The notes under the pieces were generated by a model that was given only the letters and a program-made list of their open reading frames with translations, had not been told where the DNA came from and searched no databases. A DNA stretch of 64,000 bases from Catenovulum agarivorans DS-2 (GTDB lineage: Bacteria; Pseudomonadota; Gammaproteobacteria; Enterobacterales; Alteromonadaceae), in the NCBI RefSeq assembly GCF_000568405.1, contig NZ_ARZY01000012.1, positions 47,126 through 111,125 on the forward strand, written 5' to 3'. The position numbers and the translations under genes are program-made. Shown piece by piece: positions 7,518-16,575 of this stretch (within the stretch, counting starts at the first letter, position 1; each line of letters begins with the position of its first letter).

Positions 7518-10289
7518 CTACTTTTTAATATTCAATCTCAAAAACGGATTGAAAAAATCGTCTTCGGTTCTTGGATTTATATCTTCTGGAAAATCGATTT
7601 CCAGTAGCTTCGGAATCAATTGATATTGTTCAATATCCGTAAAAGATTCAATTAAACGCCTAACCAAATGTCCAAAGTTCATATATCTTCGTTTGTGGGA
7701 AGATTTATACGTTTTTACCACAAAATCTAACACTTCAATTCTCGTATTGTAACTCGCTTTACAGCACAGCCTTGAAACTACCTCTGGTAAAATTTTTGCC
7801 AAACGAGATGCTAAATTGGACTGGCTGTAATCGACCAACAAACTGAGCTCTGCTGCCGAATCATTCAGTGCTTGTATACATTGGTTAATGAGCAAATCAA
7901 TTTCACCCGTTGGAAAGGCGAATATAAACTCTCGACTGAATAAATTATCTACAACCTTTAATTCACCTGTTCGCACTAAAGTTGCAATAGTCCAAAACGG
8001 CAAATCTTTTTGAATGAATTTCAAACTATTTTCTGCGCTTTTTTTAGTGTTCAAATGCCAATTTTTAACAGCAAAGGGTAAACCTATTTCTTCAGAAAAA
8101 CGTAGGATTGAAGTAGCCTTTACCAGAGAACCGTAACCATTATTATGATGAGAGCTTGATGTTTGCCTACCAATATCGAAACTTGGTTTAATTGTATTTG
8201 TGCTTGGCGAATCAACAGAAATAGATAGTTTAAATTCGAATAATTTAATTTCCCCCCAAGGATCAACCCTTTTATCCAGTAACTCATCCCACCGTTCCCG
8301 CAGTATTTTATTTTCAAGATTTTTATTATTCTGCCGAACCTCCGTCAATAATCGCCTCCATTCTTCACAACGACTATTACCCTTTTCTTTATTTGCTAAC
8401 AAATCTTCCCAATCATCTTCAGGATTAAGAGCGACAGGTTCGTGCTCGTACTTTATTGTGGACGCGCCTATCGCGGAAACACTATCTCTTGAATTTTGCC
8501 GCTGTGTAACAAACAGCTCTTTGATTTGATTACGTTCTTCTGGTGTTTCTGGCGATGGATCCCTGAATGAATCGTGATTAATATCTCTTAAACTTCTGTA
8601 GATTAGAATTTGGTAGGCCTCATGACTTGCGTACAAGCAACTCAAACCATTAATATCTGAAATCGCCTTTTTTCTTGTTGCAGCTAATGCTAACTTTGCT
8701 TTTTTATCTGCATCGTCAAGAACACCACACTCAGCCAGCGCCATAATTCGTTTGCTTTGCCAATAAGGTAATGTTGGTGCAGACTGCCAACTTTTAATTG
8801 CTTCGTGAACTTTTTTGATGTCAAAAGTGAAAACAGCAAATAAATATCTTTCGTAATACACAAATTGTTTTTGTTCTTCACTTAAAAAAGCAAAAAAGAC
8901 ATTTGTTTGTGCATTAAGTTTTTCCCATTCTTCGAGTTTCCCATCTTCACGATAAAATCGAAATAATGACAGAAAAACTTCTAACCATGCTTTTTGAATT
9001 AACTTCCAGTTAAAACCCCTGTTATGAATATTATTCGGCCGGCCATTAGTTGATGCCTTGCTAACCTTTTGCTCAAAAGGTTCATATTTTTTCAATAATT
9101 CCTCGCATGTATTGGCCAATAAATCAGAGATGAGTGGAACTAAGCATCTATCTAAACGCCACAATAATTCAGCCATTAATAAAATATCTAATTCATCATC
9201 CGTAAAATAATTAGAATCGCCTTCTTTACTCTCGAAAAATTGAACCCAGTGATTTGTTTGAAACCAAAGTGTTTCCCTGTTGGCATTTGGTAAGATTAAC
9301 CACCCTGGATAATTCTTTCGCGCTTCCTGCCAAACTGACAATAATTTTTTAAACTCTTGAGGTGAATCAGTTGGATTCATTTTCTGATGTTCAGGAAAAG
9401 TCATGCTATCGGAATGAGGCCAATCGAGGTGGTAAACATTTTGATCGTTTAAGTATTCAATAACTTTGTTTAAAGCAAGGCCATGATCTTTATAGTCTTC
9501 TCCGCTACAAAGTCCAATGTTAACAATATTAATATTTTGTTTCGCTAACATGCTCTGCCTAGCCGACGTCAAATTAAATACACCTATCAAATAAATTTTT
9601 TGGGTATTTTGGCTCTCTAGTTGATCTCTCAGCCACCCAATCCATTGCAGAAAATTGGGGTCGTCCCCAGAAAATCCAATTAAACAAATCGTATTTTCCA
9701 TAAATGATTGCCTAACTGTATTAACAAATGGCGCAAATTTTTCAGGGTAAGTACGATAATCTTCTTCGGTTAAAATAAAAGGTCTTTGTGACGGGAAACT
9801 ACCATGAAGTTTAACGATTCGTGGAGAACAGGCAGACGCTAAATCAAGCTTATTGTGGACTGGTGTATATTTTCGTTTTGTAACGTTATCAGTAGCACGC
9901 TCCAACAATGTATCATAGTTGGTCGTGAATACATCAACCCAAGGTAACTCAAGCAGTTTTGAGTGTAATTCAGACGGTTCAACACTCTCATCAGGGATCA
10001 ATTTTCTAAGTAAATCATCTAACGCTGGACGGCCGATAGTCGCTTCAGCTTCTTCTGCAATACGCAATAAACTCGAATATCTTTTAGCATCTTCGTTTGG
10101 CTCGCATCCATGTGCTTGCTCATACAACCGATCTCCCAATTCTCCCCAGAGAGGGAAATTGTTGCTTGCATTACGGCTAAACCCGGAGCCAACCAATACA
10201 GATGCTCTGCCAGCATATAACCTCTCAGCAATTTTATTTAAGTGGGCAAGTATAGATTTAGGGAATTGATGTTTTTTAGCTGATGACAT
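7518..10289 (-). CDS. SIR2-domain anti-phage defence protein, DSR-like (probably truncated)
   Basis: 923 residues. The N-terminal SIR2 domain (about residues 20-290) has GSGFS (34-38), TTNYD (122-126), KLHGS (160-164) and GFSGDD (205-210). Asn124 and His162 match the NAD+-cleaving pair of defence sirtuins and are 38 residues apart, the spacing I recall for DSR2 (Asn133/His171). The rest is a long helical region without a P-loop, so this is not a SIR2-STAND (Avs5-like) protein. Such proteins deplete NAD+ when they sense phage proteins. The start ATG has AAGGATG upstream. The gene ends at a TAG beyond which the same frame stays open for 398 codons. Defence function is inferred from the family and the neighbouring toxin-antitoxin genes. 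Confidence 0.82.
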   Translation of the reverse strand: MSSAKKHQFPKSILAHLNKIAERLYAGRASVLVGSGFSRNASNNFPLWGELGDRLYEQAHGCEPNEDAKRYSSLLRIAEEAEATIGRPALDDLLRKLIPDESVEPSELHSKLLELPWVDVFTTNYDTLLERATDNVTKRKYTPVHNKLDLASACSPRIVKLHGSFPSQRPFILTEEDYRTYPEKFAPFVNTVRQSFMENTICLIGFSGDDPNFLQWIGWLRDQLESQNTQKIYLIGVFNLTSARQSMLAKQNINIVNIGLCSGEDYKDHGLALNKVIEYLNDQNVYHLDWPHSDSMTFPEHQKMNPTDSPQEFKKLLSVWQEARKNYPGWLILPNANRETLWFQTNHWVQFFESKEGDSNYFTDDELDILLMAELLWRLDRCLVPLISDLLANTCEELLKKYEPFEQKVSKASTNGRPNNIHNRGFNWKLIQKAWLEVFLSLFRFYREDGKLEEWEKLNAQTNVFFAFLSEEQKQFVYYERYLFAVFTFDIKKVHEAIKSWQSAPTLPYWQSKRIMALAECGVLDDADKKAKLALAATRKKAISDINGLSCLYASHEAYQILIYRSLRDINHDSFRDPSPETPEERNQIKELFVTQRQNSRDSVSAIGASTIKYEHEPVALNPEDDWEDLLANKEKGNSRCEEWRRLLTEVRQNNKNLENKILRERWDELLDKRVDPWGEIKLFEFKLSISVDSPSTNTIKPSFDIGRQTSSSHHNNGYGSLVKATSILRFSEEIGLPFAVKNWHLNTKKSAENSLKFIQKDLPFWTIATLVRTGELKVVDNLFSREFIFAFPTGEIDLLINQCIQALNDSAAELSLLVDYSQSNLASRLAKILPEVVSRLCCKASYNTRIEVLDFVVKTYKSSHKRRYMNFGHLVRRLIESFTDIEQYQLIPKLLEIDFPEDINPRTEDDFFNPFLRLNIKK

Positions 10290-10448
10290 ATTTCATCCTT
10301 GATGAATTTATTTTTGCACACAACAAACCATATACCACAACCGTAAAAATTCCAATAAAAACAGCACATTGAACTGACGTTTTTTTGTATCTACAAGTTC
10401 AATATAACTGCGAGTTTGATAGAGACAAACGACCCATAAACAAAAAAC

Positions 10449-10479
10449 GTTAGATGCGCCTTTAGTTTATCTAACCTAC
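10449..10479 (-). repeat. REP hairpin with GTAG, copy 2
   Basis: On the minus strand: GTAG, then a perfect 7-base stem (GTTAGAT / ATCTAAC) around a 13-base core ending GGCGC. It has the same architecture as copy 1 but a different stem sequence, with the pairing kept. The whole 10290-10686 spacer holds only these REP copies. Confidence 0.75.
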
Positions 10480-10580
10480 ATTAGCTTCATTTATCGGACG
10501 CTATTTTTCGAGTTGGTCGACGCGCAAACAAAATTGAAGGCAACTCGGAAGCTGAGTAAATGTCAGACTTACCAGACAAC

Positions 10581-10607
10581 ATTACATGCGCCTACGGCTT
10601 ATGTAAC
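10581..10607 (-). repeat. REP-like hairpin without GTAG, copy 3
   Basis: Stem ATTACAT / ATGTAAC (6 of 7 pairs) around the core GCGCCTACGGCTT. It matches the other copies in length and core but lacks the adjoining GTAG/CTAC, so it may be degenerate. A shorter remnant (GTCAG..ACCAGAC) lies at 10562-10577. Confidence 0.6.
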
Positions 10608-10612
10608 AGAAA

Positions 10613-10643
10613 GTCAGGTGCGCCTCTGGCTTACCAGACCTAC
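10613..10643 (-). repeat. REP hairpin with GTAG, copy 4
   Basis: An exact inverted copy of the repeat at 6167-6197: stem GTCAGGT / ACCAGAC, core GCGCCTCTGGCTT, then CTAC (GTAG on the minus strand). With copy 1 it brackets the RAYT-proximal side and the SIR2 gene. Confidence 0.78.
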
Positions 10644-10686
10644 AAAATGTATGAATAGTTCAAAATTTAAGCGGGGTAAAAACGAA

Positions 10687-10710
10687 AAAAGCGGCTGTTA
10701 AGCCGCTTTT
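10687..10710 (-). terminator. Terminator of gcvP
   Basis: A perfect 10-base stem (AAAAGCGGCT / AGCCGCTTTT) with a 4-base loop, continuing into T's on the minus strand. It lies 27 bases past the gcvP stop. Confidence 0.85.
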
Positions 10711-10736
10711 GAGTGATTTAACAAAGTAAAACCAAT

Positions 10737-13628
10737 TTACTCCGCATAACTCTCCGTTGTCGGGCAGCTACAAATCAGGTTACGGTCGCCGTATACGTCA
10801 TCAATGCGGTTTACGGTTGGCCAGAACTTGTTGTTGCGGGCTTGTTCTGTTGGGAACACTGCTAGTTCGCGGCTGTATGGGTGGTTCCATTCAGCTTGGC
10901 TTAAATCGCTCATAGTATGTGGGGCATTGCCTAGTGGGTTGTCTTCTAACGGCCATACGCCTTTTTCCACTTGGTCAATTTCGTTTTTAATAGCGATCAT
11001 AGCTTCTATAAATCTGTCTACTTCGCAAAGTGGCTCAGATTCTGTAGGTTCTACCATTAGTGTACCCGCAACAGGAAAACTCATAGTTGGCGCATGAAAG
11101 CCATAATCCATTAAACGTTTTGCTACGTCCATTTCGGTTACGCCTGAGCTCGCTTTTAATGGGCGAATATCAATAATACATTCGTGCGCTACACGGTCGT
11201 TTTGGCCGGTGTACAAAATTGGATAGTGTTCAGACAAACGTTTTGCAATATAGTTAGCGCTTAAAATTGCCACTTCAGTTGCTTTACGTAAACCTTGCGC
11301 ACCCATTAATGCAATGTATACCCAAGAAATTGGCAATATACCTGCACTACCCCATGGCGCGGCTGAAACCGCTCCATTGGCTTGGTCTAACTCGTCAATT
11401 TGTACTACTGGGTGGTTTGGTAAAAATGGGGCTAAATGTGATTTAACGCCAATTGGTCCCATACCTGGGCCGCCGCCACCATGTGGAATACAAAATGTTT
11501 TATGCAGGTTTAAGTGCGATACATCTGAGCCAATAAAGCCAGGCGATGTAACACCAACCTGAGCGTTCATATTTGCACCATCCATATACACTTGACCACC
11601 GTGGCCATGTACTATGTCGCAAATTTCACGAATGGTTTGCTCGTATACACCATGAGTTGATGGATAAGTGATCATGATGCAGGATAAGTTGTCTGCAACT
11701 TCTGCCGCTTTTTTGCGTAAGTCGTCTAAATCTACATTACCTTTGGCATCACACGCGGTTACTACTACTTTCATACCGGCCATTTGTGCTGATGCAGGGT
11801 TAGTACCATGCGCTGACGATGGAATTAAACAGATGTTTCTGTGGCTGTCGCCGCGGCTTTCGTGATATTTACGAATGGCCAACAAACCTGCGTACTCACC
11901 TTGTGCACCTGAGTTTGGTTGCATGCTGATTGCGTCGTAACCAGTAATTTCAATTAACCAGTCGTTCAATTGGCGGATCATACGTTGATAACCTTGCGCT
12001 TGCTCAATTGGCGCAAATGGGTGCATATTGGCAAATTCAGGCCAAGTTACTGGGATCATCTCTGCTGTTGCGTTTAATTTCATGGTACAAGAGCCCAATG
12101 AAATCATTGAATGATTTAAGGCTAAATCTTTATTTTCTAAAGATTTAATATAACGCAACATTTCAGTTTCTGAATGATGGGTATTAAATACTGGATGAGT
12201 TAAATATTCGCTGGTACGTTTGTACTCTGCAGGTATGCCTGATGTTTGTTGGCTTGTTATTACCTTGTCTAACGCTTTAACGTCTAAACCATGGCCTTCG
12301 CCAAATACAATATCAAATAGCTCTACTACGTCGTTGGCTGTTTTAGTTTCATCAAAGCTAACAGCTACCACGCCTTCTAAGTCGGTACGTAAGTTAACTT
12401 GTTTTTGTTGTGCACGCGCAACAATTTGTGTTTTGCTGTCGGTTGCAAAGGCAACTGTATCAAAGTAGTTTTTATTTTTAACTTCTATGCCTTTGTGTTT
12501 TAAACCTTCTACAAAAATAGAGGTTAAGCGCTCAACGCGTTTTGCAATGGTGTCTAAACCTTTCGCACCGTGGTAAACCGCATAAAACGCGGCCATGTTG
12601 GCTAATAATACTTGTGCAGTACATATGTTTGAATTGGCTTTTTCACGGCGGATATGTTGCTCACGAGTTTGCAACGCCATACGTAAAGCGAGTTTGCCTT
12701 TGCTGTCTTTTGACACACCAATAATACGACCCGGCAATGAACGCTTTAATTTATCACGTGTTGCAAAAAATGCCGCGTGTGGCCCACCATAACACATAGG
12801 TACGCCAAAACGTTGTGCACTGCCTACGGCTACGTCTGCACCTAATTCACCTGGTGTTTTTAATTGAGTTAATGCTAATAAGTCAGTAACAACTGTGGTT
12901 ATACCTTTGCTATCAGCTACATGCGCAATCAATTTTTCAATTGGGTTAATGTCGCCATAGGTATTTGGATATTGGAATAACGCACCAAATACGTCTAGCT
13001 CTAATACTTTGTCAGCTGGGGCAATTTCAACTTCAAAACCAAATAACTCAGCACGTGTTACTACAACATTGATGGTTTGTGGGTGAACATCATCAGCAAT
13101 AAAAAATAGGTTCGACTTTTTGTTTTTGCTGGTACGTTTTGCAAACGCCATTGCTTCGGCTGCTGCTGTGCCTTCATCTAATAATGATGCATTGGCAATT
13201 TCTAAACCTGTTAAGTCAATAACCATTTGTTGGTAATTCAACAAGCTCTCTAAACGGCCTTGCGCTACTTCTGGTTGATAAGGCGTATAAGCTGTGTACC
13301 AACCTGGATTTTCTAACACGTTACGTAAAATAACGTTTGGTGTATGCGTTGGGTAGTAACCTAAACCAATATATGATTTATTTACCTGATTCTGCGAGGC
13401 AATTTGTTTTAACCAGCTTAAAACTTCTACTTCACTTTGAGCTTCACCTAACGCCATTTGCTCGTTAATCAAAATGTTCTCTGGAACAGTTTGTTTGATT
13501 AGGTCGTCCAATGACGTTGCACCAATTGTGGCTAACATATGTTGCTGCTCGGCAGCATCTGGGCCTATATGGCGTTGAATAAAATCATCTCTATTTTCTA
13601 ATTGCGATAAAGATACAGGTTCGCTCAT
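10737..13628 (-). CDS. gcvP: Glycine dehydrogenase (decarboxylating), P protein of glycine cleavage
   Basis: 963 residues, full length for the single-chain form. It releases CO2 from glycine and passes the aminomethyl group to the lipoyl arm of GcvH, using pyridoxal phosphate. The PLP lysine lies in [19 protein letters not shown] (around residue 700). The N-terminal signature [10 protein letters not shown] and the [11 protein letters not shown] block are present. The gene is separated from gcvTH by a terminator and a 327-base spacer with its own structured leader, so it is probably a separate transcript, with its own terminator downstream. Confidence 0.97.
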   Translation of the reverse strand: MSEPVSLSQLENRDDFIQRHIGPDAAEQQHMLATIGATSLDDLIKQTVPENILINEQMALGEAQSEVEVLSWLKQIASQNQVNKSYIGLGYYPTHTPNVILRNVLENPGWYTAYTPYQPEVAQGRLESLLNYQQMVIDLTGLEIANASLLDEGTAAAEAMAFAKRTSKNKKSNLFFIADDVHPQTINVVVTRAELFGFEVEIAPADKVLELDVFGALFQYPNTYGDINPIEKLIAHVADSKGITTVVTDLLALTQLKTPGELGADVAVGSAQRFGVPMCYGGPHAAFFATRDKLKRSLPGRIIGVSKDSKGKLALRMALQTREQHIRREKANSNICTAQVLLANMAAFYAVYHGAKGLDTIAKRVERLTSIFVEGLKHKGIEVKNKNYFDTVAFATDSKTQIVARAQQKQVNLRTDLEGVVAVSFDETKTANDVVELFDIVFGEGHGLDVKALDKVITSQQTSGIPAEYKRTSEYLTHPVFNTHHSETEMLRYIKSLENKDLALNHSMISLGSCTMKLNATAEMIPVTWPEFANMHPFAPIEQAQGYQRMIRQLNDWLIEITGYDAISMQPNSGAQGEYAGLLAIRKYHESRGDSHRNICLIPSSAHGTNPASAQMAGMKVVVTACDAKGNVDLDDLRKKAAEVADNLSCIMITYPSTHGVYEQTIREICDIVHGHGGQVYMDGANMNAQVGVTSPGFIGSDVSHLNLHKTFCIPHGGGGPGMGPIGVKSHLAPFLPNHPVVQIDELDQANGAVSAAPWGSAGILPISWVYIALMGAQGLRKATEVAILSANYIAKRLSEHYPILYTGQNDRVAHECIIDIRPLKASSGVTEMDVAKRLMDYGFHAPTMSFPVAGTLMVEPTESEPLCEVDRFIEAMIAIKNEIDQVEKGVWPLEDNPLGNAPHTMSDLSQAEWNHPYSRELAVFPTEQARNNKFWPTVNRIDDVYGDRNLICSCPTTESYAE

Positions 13629-13689
13629 GAATCGGGATTCCTAAATCAAATTAGTTTGCTAATTTTTGCTATGTTCAGTGTTCACGCCC

Positions 13690-13793
13690 CAGAGCACTGC
13701 CATCTTCACGCCAAACGCTTTAAATCCTCCTTGGAACGCTCTAACACAACATCCCTATTGTGTAACATTGCCTTAGCTGATGCCAGTGCTCTG
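13690..13793 (-). promoter_or_regulatory. Structured leader upstream of gcvP
   Basis: A 104-base stretch closed by a perfect 10-base stem (CAGAGCACTG at 13690-13699 with CAGTGCTCTG at 13784-13793). One mismatch and four more pairs (CATC/GATG) follow inside. An inner hairpin ACACAA/TTGTGT lies at 13744-13763. It begins 61 bases upstream of the gcvP start. I do not see the conserved glycine-riboswitch core, so this may be another cis-acting RNA or a palindromic repeat element. The pairing is seen; function is unknown. Confidence 0.45.
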
Positions 13794-13865
13794 TGGCTTA
13801 ATTGACATTGGAGTTGCAAGCCTTTTCCAACCTGCAGCACCTAAATTATCCACTGAACTAAAAAT

Positions 13866-13893
13866 AAAAAACCCCGAGTACAAGCTCGAGGTT
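13866..13893 (-). terminator. Terminator of gcvTH
   Basis: On the minus strand, CCTCGAG / CTCGGGG (one G-U pair) with a 6-base loop, followed by TTTTTT. It lies about 63 bases after the gcvH stop and separates gcvTH from gcvP. Confidence 0.85.
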
Positions 13894-13955
13894 ATAAATT
13901 CAAATTTTCTACAATTTAAACTCAGCTATTATGCGTAACTGAGCACAAATTGGCT

Positions 13956-14345
13956 TTATTCGTCGTCTAATGCTTGCTCGTAGCCTTCAGCATCTAACAA
14001 CGAATCTAATTCACCTTCGTCTTCAACTTTTAATTTAAACAACCAACCATCGTTGTATGGGTCTGTGTTTACAAGCTCAGGTGAATCTTCTAATTCTTCG
14101 TTAACTTCTACAACTTCACCAGCAATTGGAGCATATACGTCAGAAGCTGCTTTTACAGACTCAACCACTGCAATTTCGTCACCTGCAGTAAAACCCGCAC
14201 CAACATCTGGCAAGTCAACGTGAACTAAGTCGCCTAATAAGTCTTGTGCGTGATCTGAAATACCAATAGTCACAATGCCATTGCCTTCGTCACGTACCCA
14301 TTCGTGGCTGTCAGTGTATTTTAATTCTGGAAGGATCTTGCTCAT
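13956..14345 (-). CDS. gcvH: Glycine cleavage system H protein
   Basis: 129 residues, standard length. It carries the aminomethyl group from GcvP to GcvT on a lipoyl-lysine arm. The lipoyl site is the Lys in [14 protein letters not shown] (around residue 65), and the N-terminal YTDSHEWV block is typical. It starts 29 bases after gcvT, with which it forms an operon, and is followed by a strong terminator, so gcvP is not simply the third cistron. Confidence 0.97.
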   Translation of the reverse strand: MSKILPELKYTDSHEWVRDEGNGIVTIGISDHAQDLLGDLVHVDLPDVGAGFTAGDEIAVVESVKAASDVYAPIAGEVVEVNEELEDSPELVNTDPYNDGWLFKLKVEDEGELDSLLDAEGYEQALDDE

Positions 14346-14374
14346 TAAAATATTCCTCTGTAAAAGTTTTAAAA

Positions 14375-15457
14375 TTAGTTCAACAAAGACTTACCGTTGC
14401 GAACAAACGCAGGTTTAACTACTTTCACTGTAACCCACTTTTTGCGCATTTCAACTTCAACTTCCTCACCTGTAGCAACAGGCACACGCGCAAATGCAAT
14501 GCTGTGGCCTAAAGTTGGTGAAAAGGTACCACTGGTAATTATGCCTTCTCCTGCTTCGCAGCGAATTTTGCTGCCAGCACGAAGTACACCTTTGTCTAAC
14601 ATAACCAAACCAACTAATTTTTCAGTTTGGTTATTTTTGTATTCGGTTAATGCTTGGCGACCTATAAAGTCGCGCTCTTCCGGCTGCCATGCGATTGTCC
14701 AGCCCATATTTGCTGCTAATGGCGACACATTTTCATCCATGTCTTGGCCATATAAATTCATGCCAGCTTCTAAACGCAAAGTATCACGAGCGCCTAAACC
14801 ACACGGCGCAACACCAGCATCTAATAATTTTTGCCAAAAATCTGCGGCTTGTTCATTCGCCAATAAAATTTCGTAGCCTGCTTCACCTGTATAGCCAGTT
14901 GTCGCAATAAATAAATCATCAGCTTGTACACCAAAAAATGGTTTCATACCGGCAACGGCTTGTTTTTGTGCTTCGGTTAATAAACTGCCAACAATTGAAA
15001 TTGCTTCGGGACCTTGCACTGCAATCATTGCAAGCTCCTCACGCTCAGTTAAATTAACATCAAAGTCTGCTGCAACTTTATTTAACCAAGCTAAATCTTT
15101 TTCACGTGTGGCTGAGTTCACAACCAAACGATAATCAGTTTCGCTGAAATAATAAACAATTAAATCGTCAATCACCCCACCATGCTCATTTAACATGCCT
15201 GAATATAAGGCCTTGCCTTTTACCGTTAATTTAGCTACGTCGTTGGCTAATAACTTTTGTAAAAAGGCTTGTGCTTGTGCACCTTTAACATCTACAACTG
15301 TCATGTGCGACACGTCAAACATACCCGCTTTTTCACGCACTACTTGATGTTCTTCAATTTGTGAACCATACCGAATTGGCATTTCCCAACCGTGAAAGTC
15401 GACCAATTTTGCGCCAGCTTCTATGTGTTTTGCATGTAATACAGTTTTGAGTGTCAT
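14375..15457 (-). CDS. gcvT: Aminomethyltransferase (T protein of glycine cleavage)
   Basis: 360 residues, full length. It transfers the methylene group from GcvH to tetrahydrofolate and releases ammonia. Family blocks are visible: [12 protein letters not shown] and MFDVSHM near the start, the [10 protein letters not shown] folate-site region, and [18 protein letters not shown]. It is first in the gcvTH operon. Only 72 bases separate it from the preceding gene, too little for a tandem glycine riboswitch. A TATAAT lies there on the minus strand. Confidence 0.97.
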   Translation of the reverse strand: MTLKTVLHAKHIEAGAKLVDFHGWEMPIRYGSQIEEHQVVREKAGMFDVSHMTVVDVKGAQAQAFLQKLLANDVAKLTVKGKALYSGMLNEHGGVIDDLIVYYFSETDYRLVVNSATREKDLAWLNKVAADFDVNLTEREELAMIAVQGPEAISIVGSLLTEAQKQAVAGMKPFFGVQADDLFIATTGYTGEAGYEILLANEQAADFWQKLLDAGVAPCGLGARDTLRLEAGMNLYGQDMDENVSPLAANMGWTIAWQPEERDFIGRQALTEYKNNQTEKLVGLVMLDKGVLRAGSKIRCEAGEGIITSGTFSPTLGHSIAFARVPVATGEEVEVEMRKKWVTVKVVKPAFVRNGKSLLN

Positions 15458-15503
15458 AACGAGTTGTAAACCAGTTTTGTGGGGGTCAAAATTTAGGCGG
15501 CGA

Positions 15504-15509
15504 ATTATA
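15504..15509 (-). promoter_or_regulatory. Possible -10 element for gcvTH
   Basis: A consensus TATAAT on the minus strand, 47 bases before the gcvT start. No good -35 hexamer is visible at normal spacing, so an activator would be needed, or the match is chance. Confidence 0.35.
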
Positions 15510-15529
15510 ACCGAGTTGTTGTAACAAAC

Positions 15530-16471
15530 CTAGTTTTTATCCAAATTTTTGTTGCAGTCATCATTTAATTGTTTGGCTAACTGGTACAAAGAATCTGAAT
15601 CGACAATGTGGGTATAAGCCTCGCCGTATACACGCGCAAGCAATGCCTCGTTAATATAATAATCTTGATAACAAGCATTTAAGTACATAGATTGCTCAGG
15701 AATTCGGTAATTCAAAAATTTCAGCTTGGCAGTCAGCAACATATTCGAATAATCAGCATAACTCGCTACCATAGCACCCGCTTTAAAACTACCTGAGGAA
15801 AAACCGACACTAATCAAACGTTGTTGAAACAAAAACTGTAAAACGACTCTGCCAGTTGCATCATTATAAAATGCATCATCTGGTAGCATGACATAAACAT
15901 CACCTTGGCGACTCGCCTGCTTTATCAACTCAAATTCTTTAATACTGTCGTTGTGTTGAATAATCTTTAATTCTGGCCATTGGTTGGTCAGTTGTTGTGC
16001 AGCCGCTTTATCTTTGGTTACCGTGACCAACTGATGTTCACCATTCAATGCGCTGGCTAAATGCTTTAATCGCTGGTACGAAGCATTCTCATTAATATAG
16101 ATCCAAGGGGTGCATGACGGCTTTCCATGACAACGAAGTTGCTCTAATTTTGCTCCTTCAACTTGATTTACCCCTAACACGACAGCAAAAAAGCTATGAG
16201 CATTTTCAACATGAGCAACTAAGTGGTAGGTATTGTCATACCCAGATACTAATACATCTTTTTGTTCACTGCGATTAGCGTAAAAAGGCACAATTTCAAT
16301 TTCGGGGGCTAATAATGTCTGCGTGTATTGAAATTGGGCTTTTGAGAACTGATTTGGCGGAAAATAAAAACCGACCGAAAACAAATTATTTTCAGCTAAA
16401 ACAGAAGCTGGCAGCATACCAATCCAGCACAAAACTAAAATAAACCAGTATTTAGTCAGTTTTACCCACAT
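15530..16471 (-). CDS. Periplasmic binding-protein-like protein, ligand unknown
   Basis: 313 residues with a clear signal peptide (hydrophobic core about residues 9-24, cut near VLA). The mature part alternates beta strands and helices like a type 1 periplasmic binding protein (substrate-binding COG2984-like): SVGFYFPP at the start, GDVYVMLPDDAFYND, and ISVGFSSGSFKAGAMVASYADY in the second lobe. Two Cys (LRCHGKPSC) could form a disulfide. There is no transporter alongside. It is divergent from barA (104-base gap), so it might feed that sensor, but this is only a guess from position. Confidence 0.6.
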   Translation of the reverse strand: MWVKLTKYWFILVLCWIGMLPASVLAENNLFSVGFYFPPNQFSKAQFQYTQTLLAPEIEIVPFYANRSEQKDVLVSGYDNTYHLVAHVENAHSFFAVVLGVNQVEGAKLEQLRCHGKPSCTPWIYINENASYQRLKHLASALNGEHQLVTVTKDKAAAQQLTNQWPELKIIQHNDSIKEFELIKQASRQGDVYVMLPDDAFYNDATGRVVLQFLFQQRLISVGFSSGSFKAGAMVASYADYSNMLLTAKLKFLNYRIPEQSMYLNACYQDYYINEALLARVYGEAYTHIVDSDSLYQLAKQLNDDCNKNLDKN

Positions 16472-16575
16472 AATGACCCTTTACTCACAAAATAGTTATT
16501 CCGTTTTAGGTAAATTTAACGTTATAGTTAGTAGCATTAAAAACTCATTAATTTACATTAACCGTTAGAGTTAAC

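Noticed and set aside
7518..10289. SIR2-STAND (Avs5-like) or Thoeris ThsA assignment
   Set aside because: No P-loop or STAND ATPase motif follows the SIR2 domain, and there is no SLOG domain or TIR gene next to it, so a DSR-like protein fits better.
15458..15529. Glycine riboswitch upstream of gcvT
   Set aside because: The gap is only 72 bases, and I see no conserved aptamer core; the same holds for the gcvP leader.
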